Under the pieces are notes generated by a model. That model did not search any database. It saw only the letters and a program-made list of their open reading frames with translations, and was not told where the DNA came from. Position numbers and translations under genes: made by a program. A DNA stretch of 64,000 nucleotides, taken from the NCBI GenBank assembly GCA_034436355.1, contig DAOTVQ010000048.1, forward strand, positions 1 through 64,000, written 5' to 3'. Below, piece after piece: positions 51,084-59,089 of the stretch (positions are counted from its first letter, which is position 1; every line of letters starts with the position of its first letter). The stretch is from CP2-2F sp034436355 (GTDB taxonomy: Bacteria; Chloroflexota; Anaerolineae; Aggregatilineales; UBA2796).

Positions 51084-52253
51084 ATGCCCTCTGATTTTTC
51101 CTCACTTTCACGGCGGCGGTTTCTGCGCTTGGCGGCGTTGGCTGCCACTGGCACAGCCCTAAGGCGCGGAATGGCTACCACACGCGCCGAGTCTGACCTG
51201 CTGCCACTCATTGACGCACACCTTGACTTGGGCTGGAACATCACGGGCTATGGGCGCGATTATACGCGCAGCGCTTACCACACACGCGCCACCGAGTCTG
51301 GGCGAACTGTTGAGCGCGTAGCAGGCAGGGCGATGCTTGGCTTGCCCGAACTGCTAAGCGCGCAGGTTGCGGTCTTGTTCGGCGTCATTTTTGTGATGCC
51401 GCGCCGTGCAGTCAGTTCTGCCTTGCAGGTTGCCAACTACGCCATATCGGACGAAGCACACGCTTGGGCATTGCGAATGGTGGCAGATATGGAAGCCTTC
51501 GCAGTGCGGAGTGGGCATGGCGCGCTGATCCGCAGCGCCGATGACCTCGATAATGTCCTCACCACGTGGCATCCCAGCGTGCCGCTTGAAGCGCGCCGCA
51601 TCGGGATTTTGCTGAGCATGGAAGGCGCTGATCCGATCCGCACGCCTGCTGAGTTCGGCGCTTGGTATGAGCGCGGCGTGCGCTGCGTTGGCTTGGCGTG
51701 GATGCGAACCCAATACGCTGGCGGCAACGCTGAACCCAGCGGCTTGAGCGCGCAAGGTGAGGCACTGCTGCGCGAAATGCGCGCCTATCGCGTGCTGCTG
51801 GATACAGCGCACTTGGCAGAGCAGGCATTTTGGGAGTGCCTGCGGCATTGGCAAGGGGCGCTTATCTATTCGCATGGCATTCCGCGCCGCTTTCTAGAGA
51901 GCCAACGCGCCCTTTCTAATGACCAGATTACGGCGTTGGCAGAACGCGGTGGCGTGATCGGTATTGGGCTGTACAGCGGCTTTTATCAACGGCGGTGCGG
52001 CACAGGTTTCACACTGGAGGATGTGGCAGATAGCATTGACTACGTTTGCCAACGGCTTGGAACGTGCGCGCATGTGGCGCTTGGCTCTGATCTGGACGGC
52101 GGCTTTGGCGTCTTCCATGCGCCACAAGGCGTGGATACGATTGCCGATCTGCCCAAACTGATCGCGGTGCTGCGGCAGCGCGGTTATACTCAGGCAGATT
52201 TGGTCGCAATTGCACACGGCAACTGGCTGCGCGTCTTAAGGAGCGCTTTGTAG
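51084..52253 (+). CDS. Tat-exported M19-family dipeptidase
   Basis: 389 residues from ATG 51084, six bases after AAAGGA; starts further upstream fall in the leader. A twin-arginine signal is present (LSRRRFLRLAALAATGTALR). The zinc dipeptidase motifs follow: IDAHLDLGWNITGYG with the H-x-D pair near residue 45, ILLSMEGADPIRTP with the bridging acid, LLDTAHL, LIYSHGIPRR and ALGSDLDGGFG with the last Asp. Family members cleave dipeptides, including D-amino acid forms from wall turnover. It is probably cofactor-loaded before export. The gene ends two bases before the start of a Ser/Thr kinase, suggesting an operon. Confidence 0.88.
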   Translation: MPSDFSSLSRRRFLRLAALAATGTALRRGMATTRAESDLLPLIDAHLDLGWNITGYGRDYTRSAYHTRATESGRTVERVAGRAMLGLPELLSAQVAVLFGVIFVMPRRAVSSALQVANYAISDEAHAWALRMVADMEAFAVRSGHGALIRSADDLDNVLTTWHPSVPLEARRIGILLSMEGADPIRTPAEFGAWYERGVRCVGLAWMRTQYAGGNAEPSGLSAQGEALLREMRAYRVLLDTAHLAEQAFWECLRHWQGALIYSHGIPRRFLESQRALSNDQITALAERGGVIGIGLYSGFYQRRCGTGFTLEDVADSIDYVCQRLGTCAHVALGSDLDGGFGVFHAPQGVDTIADLPKLIAVLRQRGYTQADLVAIAHGNWLRVLRSAL

Positions 52254-52255
52254 CG

Positions 52256-54088
52256 ATGACAGGCGATACATTAATTGGACAGCGCTTCGGGCAGTATGAA
52301 ATCCTCTCCAAGTTGGGCGCTGGCGGCATGGCGACAGTCTACCGTGCGCGGCAGCTTAACGTAGATCGCTTTGTGGCGCTCAAGGTGATGTTGGATCGCT
52401 TTGCCGACGACGCCGAACTGATTCGGCGCTTTCAGGCAGAGGTCAAGATTGCTGCCTCGCTCAGCCATCCGCATATTGTGAAGGTCTTCGATTACGGGCA
52501 GCATGGCGAACTGGCATATATCGTCATGGAACTGCTGAACGGCGGCAGCTTGGCGCAGTTGATCGCTGAGCGCGGCAAGTTGCCACCTGATCTGACGCTG
52601 CGGCTGTTCAACCAAATCGCGGAAGCGCTTGATTACGCGCATCAAAACGGCGTTGTTCACCGTGATTTGAAGCCTGCCAATGTGCTGTTGGATAACGCTC
52701 AGAATGCCTTCATCACCGATTTTGGCATCGCACGCCTGATCAACAGCGCAGCGCTGACGCGCAGCGGCATGGTCATGGGGACGGCTGCCTACATGGCGCC
52801 TGAACTGTGGGAAGGCGCACGTGCCGACTCGCGCACGGATGTTTATGCGCTGGGCATTGTGTTGTATGAGATGCTCTCTGGCAACACGCCTTACGTTGCC
52901 GAAACGCCCTTGCAGATGATGTACCAGCACGTGAACGCCCTGCCGCCGCCGCTGGCGCTCGATCCGCAGCTTTCGCCTGCCCTGAACGCCTTGATCAATA
53001 TGGCGCTTGCCAAACGCCGCGAAGATCGTTTTGGCAGCGCCGCCGAATTGACAAATGCGCTGCGCGCTGCCCTTGAAGGCAAGCCGCTGCCCAAGCCAAC
53101 AGCGCCTGCCCTGTCCGCTGCGCCGCAAGAGGCAACCTATGTGCTGCCGACGCAGCAAGCTGCCCAAGCACCCAAACGGCGCGGTAATTTCTTGTGGATT
53201 ATCGCAGCGGTGGTTATTTTGCTCGCCGTGATTGGCGTCTTTCTTCTGACTAACAACAGCACGCAGCAAGCAGCCGTCCAAGCCACGCAGACTTACCTTG
53301 CCGCGCTGCCTAGCCCAACCGCAGTTAGCTTGTTCGTCCCAACCGAAACCGCGACGCTCACACCCACACCAACCCTCACCGAAACCGCGACCAGCACGCT
53401 TACACCAAGCAGCACGCCAAGCGCCACAGCAAGCCCAACGGAAACACCTTCCCCAACCGCTACGGCAACGCTCACCGAGACGCTTAGCCCAACGCTGACT
53501 GCTACCGCAGTGCCGACCTTCACGCCCATCCCTAGCCCAACTGAGGATGTGGCTGCCTTCGTTGCTGCCACCTTAAACGCCTACAGCAGCCAGACCGCGC
53601 AAGCGTTCAGTGTGCAGCAGACGGTAGACGCACAGCTTGCCGACCGCCTGAACGCCACCAACACCGCCGTGCGGACGATTACCTTGATCGCCGAAGAAGG
53701 CGCCACCCTGTTTGCTATCCGTTCAGAGCGCGCCACCATTACGGCGGCAGCAGGCACGCTCAGCGCGCAATCCACCGCGCTGCAACTAACGGTGATCGCT
53801 GCGGCGCGCCCAACCGAACGCCCAACGGCAACCTTCCTCTCGCGCACTTTCCTGATCGGTGACCGCGCCCGCGTCTTTGTGCGCGATGAAGGCTTGAAAC
53901 TGCGCTCAGGTGCGGGCGTGCAAAACCGCATTATTGAGAATTTGCCCAGCGGTACCGTTGTAACCATTATTGGCGCACCGCAGCGGGTGGGCAATCTGTT
54001 TTGGTGGCAGATACGCTCCCCGAACGGCAACGAAGGCTGGGCGGTCGAGGCAGTGGATGGCATCCAGACGTTGCAGCGCATTCAGTGA
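52256..54088 (+). CDS. Transmembrane Ser/Thr protein kinase with C-terminal SH3b domain
   Basis: 610 residues. The kinase domain at ~12-275 has GAGGMATVYRARQ, the Lys in FVALKVM, HRDLKPANVLL, DFGIARL and APELWEGA. A membrane helix near 310-332 (FLWIIAAVVILLAVIGVFLL) is followed by a Thr/Pro/Ala-rich stalk (TETATLTPTPTLTETATSTL), a probable coiled region and a C-terminal SH3b domain (~535-605: RVFVRDEGLKLRSGAGVQNR, then IIENLPSGTVVTIIG). It has the same plan as the large kinase at 25826-28573 without the last beta domain. Sharing a transcript with a wall-type dipeptidase suggests sensing of envelope fragments, which is an inference. Confidence 0.9.
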   Translation: MTGDTLIGQRFGQYEILSKLGAGGMATVYRARQLNVDRFVALKVMLDRFADDAELIRRFQAEVKIAASLSHPHIVKVFDYGQHGELAYIVMELLNGGSLAQLIAERGKLPPDLTLRLFNQIAEALDYAHQNGVVHRDLKPANVLLDNAQNAFITDFGIARLINSAALTRSGMVMGTAAYMAPELWEGARADSRTDVYALGIVLYEMLSGNTPYVAETPLQMMYQHVNALPPPLALDPQLSPALNALINMALAKRREDRFGSAAELTNALRAALEGKPLPKPTAPALSAAPQEATYVLPTQQAAQAPKRRGNFLWIIAAVVILLAVIGVFLLTNNSTQQAAVQATQTYLAALPSPTAVSLFVPTETATLTPTPTLTETATSTLTPSSTPSATASPTETPSPTATATLTETLSPTLTATAVPTFTPIPSPTEDVAAFVAATLNAYSSQTAQAFSVQQTVDAQLADRLNATNTAVRTITLIAEEGATLFAIRSERATITAAAGTLSAQSTALQLTVIAAARPTERPTATFLSRTFLIGDRARVFVRDEGLKLRSGAGVQNRIIENLPSGTVVTIIGAPQRVGNLFWWQIRSPNGNEGWAVEAVDGIQTLQRIQ

Positions 54089-54110
54089 GCAGCTGGGCAA
54101 ACTGCCAGTG

Positions 54111-54407
54111 TTACCAATCGCTTTCCAGCCAAACGTTGTGCAGCCCAAGCAAGCGATCAACACCTATCCGAAGCAGTGCGCCTTCTGCCAGCACTAAATC
54201 GTCTGAAAGGTATATTGAGATACCTTCTTGTTGGTATACATGCCAGCCTGCTGTTGAGGGTGGCGATCCCAACTCGGCAATAGGCAGCAGAACTGTGCCG
54301 CCGCAGCAGCCATAGCGCGGCGATTGCCTGATAGTAAGTGCCGCACCCTGTAGGCGAATATATGCGGCACTTTTTGCGTCAATCTGAAAGTGTATGTTAG
54401 GTTGCAT
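54111..54407 (-). CDS. Small CC-motif (HesB-like) protein downstream of an arsenite exporter
   Basis: 98 residues from ATG 54407, four bases after the stop codon of the exporter gene; no Shine-Dalgarno is seen, so translation is probably coupled. The sequence AAYIRLQGAALTIRQSPRYG, CCGGTVLLPIAELG and then YQQEGISIYLSDDLVLAEGA has the strand pattern of HesB/IscA-like proteins with a CysCys pair at GCCGG. I recall related families in which one Cys is selenocysteine. It may bind a metal(loid). Function in arsenic handling is suggested only by its neighbour. Confidence 0.65.
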   Translation of the reverse strand: MQPNIHFQIDAKSAAYIRLQGAALTIRQSPRYGCCGGTVLLPIAELGSPPSTAGWHVYQQEGISIYLSDDLVLAEGALLRIGVDRLLGLHNVWLESDW

Positions 54408-54411
54408 GGCG

Positions 54412-55488
54412 TCACTGGGGGAATTGTTGGCGCGTGGCGTTTGCAATTCTGACGAGGATAAGCATAACAGGCACTTCCACTAACACACCGACCACTGTTG
54501 CCAATGCCGCACCCGACGCTACACCGAACAGCGCAATGGCTGCGGCAACCGCTAACTCAAAGAAATTGCTAGCGCCAATCAGGGCAGCCGGCGCAGCAAT
54601 CCGATGCGGCAAGCGCAGCCATTTAGCAGCTAAATAGGCGATGCCAAAGATGAAAAATGTTTGCAGGATAAGCGGCACTGCAATCAGAAGAATGTGCAGT
54701 GGATTCTCTAGAATCTTATCGCCTTGAAAAGAAAACAGCAGCACAAGGGTCAGCAGTAGACCGATGATTGTAATCGGACCCAGCCGCTTCAAAAAGACGT
54801 TGTCGAACCATGCTTTTCCTTTGCGACGCATGAGATAGACTCGCGTTATGTAGCCGCCTGACAACGGCACCACAATATACAGCAGCACGGAAAGGAACAG
54901 TGTTTCCCATGGCACCACGATATTGCTGATTCCAAGCAGCAGCGCCACAATTGGCGCAAAAGCAAATAACATGATCAGATCGTTTACTGAAACTTGCACC
55001 AAGGTGTAGGCGGGATCACCTTTAGTGAGGTAGCTCCATACGAAAACCATTGCGGTGCAAGGCGCTGCGCCAAGCAAGATCGCGCCTGCCACATAGCTGG
55101 TTGCCAATTCAGGGGTAATGAATGGCGCAAAGATTACCTGCAAAAACAGCCAGGCAAAGATAAACATGGTGAAGGGTTTGATTAGCCAATTGACAACCAC
55201 CGTCAACGCGATGCCTTTGGGCTGGCGGCGCACACCGAGTACGCTGGCGAAGTCAATTTGTACCATCATCGGGTAGATCATCAACCAAATGAGGATCGCA
55301 ATTGGAATATTGACCTGAGCATAGGTGAACTGGCTAAGCGTTTTAGGAATGACGGGCAATAGCTGCCCAAGCGCGACGCCGACCACAATGCATAACAACA
55401 CCCAAAGGCTTAGATAGCGCTCAAAGACACCTAAGCCCTTGCCTTGGCTGCTGATGTTTGACGAGATGCTTTGTGTTGAACTAGACAT
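54412..55488 (-). CDS. ACR3-family arsenite efflux transporter
   Basis: 358 residues with about ten membrane helices, the normal ACR3 size. The conserved blocks are LWVLLCIVVGVALGQLLPVI near residue 30, IAILIWLMIYPMMVQIDFAS near 62, and LLGAAPCTAMVFVWSYLTKG near 140 with the essential Cys, then DLIMLFAFAPIVALLLG. It exports As(III) or Sb(III) using the proton gradient. It has a promoter of its own and is followed by the CC-motif gene. No arsR repressor or arsC reductase is seen in the window. Confidence 0.92.
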   Translation of the reverse strand: MSSSTQSISSNISSQGKGLGVFERYLSLWVLLCIVVGVALGQLLPVIPKTLSQFTYAQVNIPIAILIWLMIYPMMVQIDFASVLGVRRQPKGIALTVVVNWLIKPFTMFIFAWLFLQVIFAPFITPELATSYVAGAILLGAAPCTAMVFVWSYLTKGDPAYTLVQVSVNDLIMLFAFAPIVALLLGISNIVVPWETLFLSVLLYIVVPLSGGYITRVYLMRRKGKAWFDNVFLKRLGPITIIGLLLTLVLLFSFQGDKILENPLHILLIAVPLILQTFFIFGIAYLAAKWLRLPHRIAAPAALIGASNFFELAVAAAIALFGVASGAALATVVGVLVEVPVMLILVRIANATRQQFPQ

Positions 55489-55526
55489 TAACTATAACCT
55501 CGATAGTTTTGAAACCCGCCCGGAGA

Positions 55527-55555
55527 AAGATATCGCTTTGCACCACCTTTGGCAA
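55527..55555 (-). promoter_or_regulatory. Promoter of the arsenite exporter gene
   Basis: On the reverse strand TTGCCA (55550-55555), 17 bases, TATCTT (55527-55532), about 40 bases before the ATG at 55488. Confidence 0.5.
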
Positions 55556-55582
55556 AGTGTGGAGCGCGTCACAAGGGCTATT

Positions 55583-56047
55583 TTAGTCCGTCAGCAGCGC
55601 ACGCAGCTTGGCGGCACTCAGCGGCAGATTTTGCCCATCCCACAAGGGCGCGCCGTCAGGGTCGCTGCGCGTATCGCAGTAAATCTCCAGCCCGTTGCCA
55701 TCCGGATCAGCGAAATAGAGCGCCCAACTAATGCGGTGATCCACGGCGGCAACGGCGATGCCTGCGCTGGTCAGGGCGTTGTAGGCTTCAGCAAGGGCGC
55801 GGCGATCTGGCACCTCAAAGGCAATGTGATACAGCCCGACTCCGTGCTGCGGCGGCAGTGGTGCATGGCTGCCCACATTTTGCAAGGCAAGCTCGTGGTG
55901 CAAGTCGCCACCGCTCAGAAAGGCGTAGTGATCGCCAAGTTGTTCGACCACTTTCAGGCTGAAAAAGCGCGTGTAGAATGCAAGCGCACGCGCCAAATCA
56001 CGCACCTTCAAATGCGCGTGACCAATCCGTGTAGCATAGGTTGACAT
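55583..56047 (-). CDS. VOC-superfamily (extradiol dioxygenase/glyoxalase-like) protein
   Basis: 154 residues. The two beta-alpha-beta-beta-beta modules are seen: RIGHAHLKVRDLARALAFYT in the first, and YHIAFEVPDRRALAEAYNAL with LYFADPDGNGLEIYCDTRSD in the second. Potential metal ligands are His in GHAHL, His in GLYHIAFE and Glu in NGLEIY, the usual set. Members include catechol dioxygenases, glyoxalase I and resistance proteins, so the substrate is open. It lies about 95 bases upstream of the exporter gene in the same direction, with that gene's promoter between, so co-expression is not required. Confidence 0.85.
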   Translation of the reverse strand: MSTYATRIGHAHLKVRDLARALAFYTRFFSLKVVEQLGDHYAFLSGGDLHHELALQNVGSHAPLPPQHGVGLYHIAFEVPDRRALAEAYNALTSAGIAVAAVDHRISWALYFADPDGNGLEIYCDTRSDPDGAPLWDGQNLPLSAAKLRALLTD

Positions 56048-56219
56048 AAGCGACTCCTCATTTACACTTAGAGCGCCTTGGCAGGCGATCCCTTACGGTG
56101 CCGATCAGCCTGCACCTGCGGCAGAACTTTGCGCGCCCGCCCGCCACCTTTTACAGGCGCAGCAAAATCCGCTATACTTCTCGGCAATCATGCGCCAACA
56201 AGGATAATTTGCCCTGAAT

Positions 56220-57278
56220 ATGTTCGACTACATGCCTGTTCTGGCAGTCGGCTTCGCTGCCTCTGTTGGCTTGGCACCGCTGACGCGCCAATTTGCACGG
56301 CGCATCGGCTTGGTGGATAAGCCCAGTGCGCGCAAGGTGCATCAAACGCCTATCCCACTCATGGGCGGGCTGTCGATCTACCTTGCCTTCCTCTTGGCGC
56401 TGCTGATGTTTGGCAACCAACCCGCCCACCTGAACGAACTGACCGCCATTGTCCTGTGCGCCAGCTTTCTCACCTTGGTGGGCTTTTGGGACGACCGCAA
56501 GGAACTGCGCCCACGCACCAAGTACGCCGCACAGCTTTTAGTGGCGTTTTTTTGTGCGGCGGTTGGGCTGCGCGTGGATTTGTTCGGAAACCTGCTGCTG
56601 GATGTGGCGCTGACCGTCTTTTGGTTTGTGGGCATCATCAACGCGGTGAACTTCCTTGATAACATGGATGGCTTGGCAGCCGGCAGCAGCGCCATTGCCG
56701 CCTTTTTCCTGTTCCTGCTTTCGGCGCTGCAAGGGCAAACGCTTGTCTCCAGCCTTTCGGCGGCGCTGTGCGGTGCGCTGATCGGCTTCCTGATCTACAA
56801 CTTCAACCCTGCCAGCATGTTCATGGGCGATATGGGCGCGCTGCCGATTGGCTTTCTGTTGGCGGTGTTGGGCTTAAAGCTGCGCTTTGCCACCCAAGTG
56901 CCTGCTGCCAGTTGGATGATCCCGATTTTGGTGCTAGGGCTGCCCATTTTCGATACGTCGCTGGTGGTCTTCACGCGCCTGCGCGAAGGGCGTTCGCCTG
57001 CGCAGGGCGGCAAAGATCACAGCTCACACCGTCTGGTGGCGATGGGCTTGCATCCGCGCCTCGCAGTCATCACACTTTATGCGGCGTGCGTGCTGTTTGG
57101 CACTGCTGCGGTGTTAATTAGCTACGCGCCCTTAGAGGCAGCGTTACTGATCGGTGGTGGTGTGGCTGTGGCAGCCGCCGGCACCTTCATCATCCTAGAA
57201 GTGGTGCGGATCAAGCAGCAGCGCAAAGTGCGCGCTGCGGCACAGCCGCCCACGCATCAAAGCATACAGAAGGGATAG
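56220..57278 (+). CDS. Undecaprenyl-phosphate N-acetylglucosamine-1-phosphate transferase (WecA/TagO-like)
   Basis: 352 residues, about eleven membrane helices. Family motifs are present: ARKVHQTPIPLMGGLSIYLA near residues 36-55, WDDRKELRPRTKYAAQLLVA near 86-105, INAVNFLDNMDGLAAGSSAI near 140-159 (catalytic Asp pairs), and MFMGDMGALPIGFLLAV near 200. It transfers sugar-1-phosphate to undecaprenyl phosphate to start wall-linked glycan synthesis. The acceptor lipid is recycled by UppP, encoded at 22382. It is followed 11 bases later by a nucleotide-sugar epimerase, so the two probably form an operon. Confidence 0.9.
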   Translation: MFDYMPVLAVGFAASVGLAPLTRQFARRIGLVDKPSARKVHQTPIPLMGGLSIYLAFLLALLMFGNQPAHLNELTAIVLCASFLTLVGFWDDRKELRPRTKYAAQLLVAFFCAAVGLRVDLFGNLLLDVALTVFWFVGIINAVNFLDNMDGLAAGSSAIAAFFLFLLSALQGQTLVSSLSAALCGALIGFLIYNFNPASMFMGDMGALPIGFLLAVLGLKLRFATQVPAASWMIPILVLGLPIFDTSLVVFTRLREGRSPAQGGKDHSSHRLVAMGLHPRLAVITLYAACVLFGTAAVLISYAPLEAALLIGGGVAVAAAGTFIILEVVRIKQQRKVRAAAQPPTHQSIQKG

Positions 57279-57289
57279 ACAAAAAACTC

Positions 57290-58225
57290 ATGGCAACCTA
57301 TTTGGTGACGGGCGGTGCAGGCTTCATCGGCTCTCACATCGTGGATGCACTGCTGGCACGTGGCGAAAGCGTGCGCGTGGTAGATAACTTTGCCACCAGC
57401 AGCCGCGAGGCGCTGAAGGCAGTCAAAGATAAAATCACGCTCTACGAAGTAGACATCGTTAACCTTGCTGCGCTGCGCGAACCCATGCAAGGCGTGGATT
57501 ACGTCATTCACCAAGCCGCAATTCCTTCCGTGCCGCGCTCTGTTGCAGACCCACTGCTAACGCATGAATCGTGTGCGACAGGCACGCTCAATGTGCTGAT
57601 TGCCGCCCGTGATGCGAAAGTGAAGCGCGTTGTGTATGCTGCCTCATCGTCTGCCTATGGCGATATTGAAGGCACTTACAAGACCGAAGATATGCCGCCG
57701 CGCCCGCTTTCGCCGTATGCTGTTGCCAAGCTGATCGGTGAGCAGTATTGCCAAGTCTTTCACGGCGTCTACGGCTTAGAGACCGTTGCGCTGCGCTACT
57801 TCAATGTGTTCGGTCCGCGCCAAGACCCTTACTCGCCCTATTCGGCGGTTATTCCGCTGTTCATCAAGGCGATGTTGGAAGGCAGACGCCCAACCGTCTT
57901 TGGTGATGGCACACAATCGCGTGATTTTACCTACATTGATAATGTGGTGCATGGCAACTTGCTGGCGTGCCATGCCGATTCGCGGGTGGCGGGGCAAATT
58001 ATCAACCTTGCCTGTGGGGAGAGCATTTCGCTGCTTGACCTGATCGCTGCCATTAACGATCTGCTTGGCACGCACATCGAACCTATCTTTGCCGAGCCGC
58101 GTGCTGGCGATGTCAAACACTCGTGCGCGGATATTCGGCGCGCTGGTGAACTGCTCGGCTTTGAGCCGACCGTCTCGTTTGAAGAAGGCTTGCGCCATAC
58201 GTTGGCGTGGCTGAAGAACGCTTAA
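57290..58225 (+). CDS. NAD-dependent nucleotide-sugar epimerase/dehydratase
   Basis: 311 residues of the extended SDR family. The NAD motif TGGAGFIGSHIVDALLARGE lies at ~8-27, the catalytic Ser/Tyr/Lys triad in VVYAASSSAYGDIEGTY and PLSPYAVAKLIGEQYC, and the substrate region in RYFNVFGPRQDPYSPYSAVI and VFGDGTQSRDFTYIDNV. These fit UDP-glucose or UDP-GlcNAc 4-epimerases of the WbpP/GalE type. It would supply galactose- or GalNAc-type donors for the nearby glycan genes. It is 11 bases after the WecA-like gene and 22 bases before fabI. Confidence 0.88.
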   Translation: MATYLVTGGAGFIGSHIVDALLARGESVRVVDNFATSSREALKAVKDKITLYEVDIVNLAALREPMQGVDYVIHQAAIPSVPRSVADPLLTHESCATGTLNVLIAARDAKVKRVVYAASSSAYGDIEGTYKTEDMPPRPLSPYAVAKLIGEQYCQVFHGVYGLETVALRYFNVFGPRQDPYSPYSAVIPLFIKAMLEGRRPTVFGDGTQSRDFTYIDNVVHGNLLACHADSRVAGQIINLACGESISLLDLIAAINDLLGTHIEPIFAEPRAGDVKHSCADIRRAGELLGFEPTVSFEEGLRHTLAWLKNA

Positions 58226-58247
58226 CCTGCACAACTGGAGAAACATA

Positions 58248-59057
58248 ATGGGATTGTTTAGCGGCAAAAACGTTCTGATTTTCGGCGTTGCCAACAAAAA
58301 CTCAATCGCGTGGGGCATCACGCAAGCACTGCACGAAGAAGGCGCCAACATTGGCTTAAGCTATGCCGGTGAGATGCTCAAGCGCCGCGTCGAGCCACTG
58401 GCGGAATCCATTGGCGTCACCTTCTTGGAAGAATGCAATGTGCTGGATGACGCTGCCTTAGATGCAGTTTTTGCGAAGGCAAGCACGCATTTCGGCAGGC
58501 TGGATGTGCTGGTTCACGCGGTTGCCTTTGCCGAACGCGCCGACCTTGAAGGCAGCTTTGTGAACACCAGCCGCGAAGGCTGGAATACCGCGCTCAGCAT
58601 CAGCGCCTACAGCCTTGTGGCAATGGCGCGCCGCGCTCAGCCTTTAATGCCCAACGGCGGCGCGATCATCACGCTCACCTACTATGGCAGCGAAAAAGTG
58701 GTGCCGCACTATAACGTGATGGGCGTGGCAAAGGCTGCCTTAGAGTCCAGCGTGCGCTACCTCGCCTACGACTTGGGCGGTTATAACATCCGTGTAAATG
58801 CCATTTCGCCCGGTCCAATCAAGACGCTTTCGGCGGCAGGCATTCCCGGCTTCCGCGAGATGCTGCGCTACAGCGAACTTGCCTCACCGCTGCATAGTTT
58901 GGTCACACCGGAAGATGTGGGCAAAACGGCGCTGTGGTTGTGTTCAGACTGGGGCAAAATGGTGACCGGACAGACAATCTACATTGATGCAGGCTATAGC
59001 GCGATGGGCATTCCCTACGGCGCATTAGACGCTGAGCGCGAAAAACCAACCGAATAA
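58248..59057 (+). CDS. fabI: Enoyl-ACP reductase
   Basis: 269 residues, normal for FabI. It reduces trans-2-enoyl-ACP with NADH in the last step of fatty-acid elongation. The NAD-binding variant GVANKNSIAWGITQALHEEG lies at ~13-32, and the active-site pattern Y-x6-K appears as YNVMGVAK near 160, after ITLTYYGSEKVVPH. The tail ISPGPIKTLSAAGIPGFREM is typical. ATG 58248 is preceded by GGAG. A second reductase of the same pathway (fabG) is encoded 1.8 kb away on the other strand. Confidence 0.93.
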   Translation: MGLFSGKNVLIFGVANKNSIAWGITQALHEEGANIGLSYAGEMLKRRVEPLAESIGVTFLEECNVLDDAALDAVFAKASTHFGRLDVLVHAVAFAERADLEGSFVNTSREGWNTALSISAYSLVAMARRAQPLMPNGGAIITLTYYGSEKVVPHYNVMGVAKAALESSVRYLAYDLGGYNIRVNAISPGPIKTLSAAGIPGFREMLRYSELASPLHSLVTPEDVGKTALWLCSDWGKMVTGQTIYIDAGYSAMGIPYGALDAEREKPTE

Positions 59058-59089
59058 CACAACTTGCTAGGCAGGAAAGGCACGGCACT

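Noticed and set aside
53293..53571. Reverse-strand Val/Gly-rich open frame
   Set aside because: Antisense of the Thr/Pro stalk of the second kinase, with no independent start signal.
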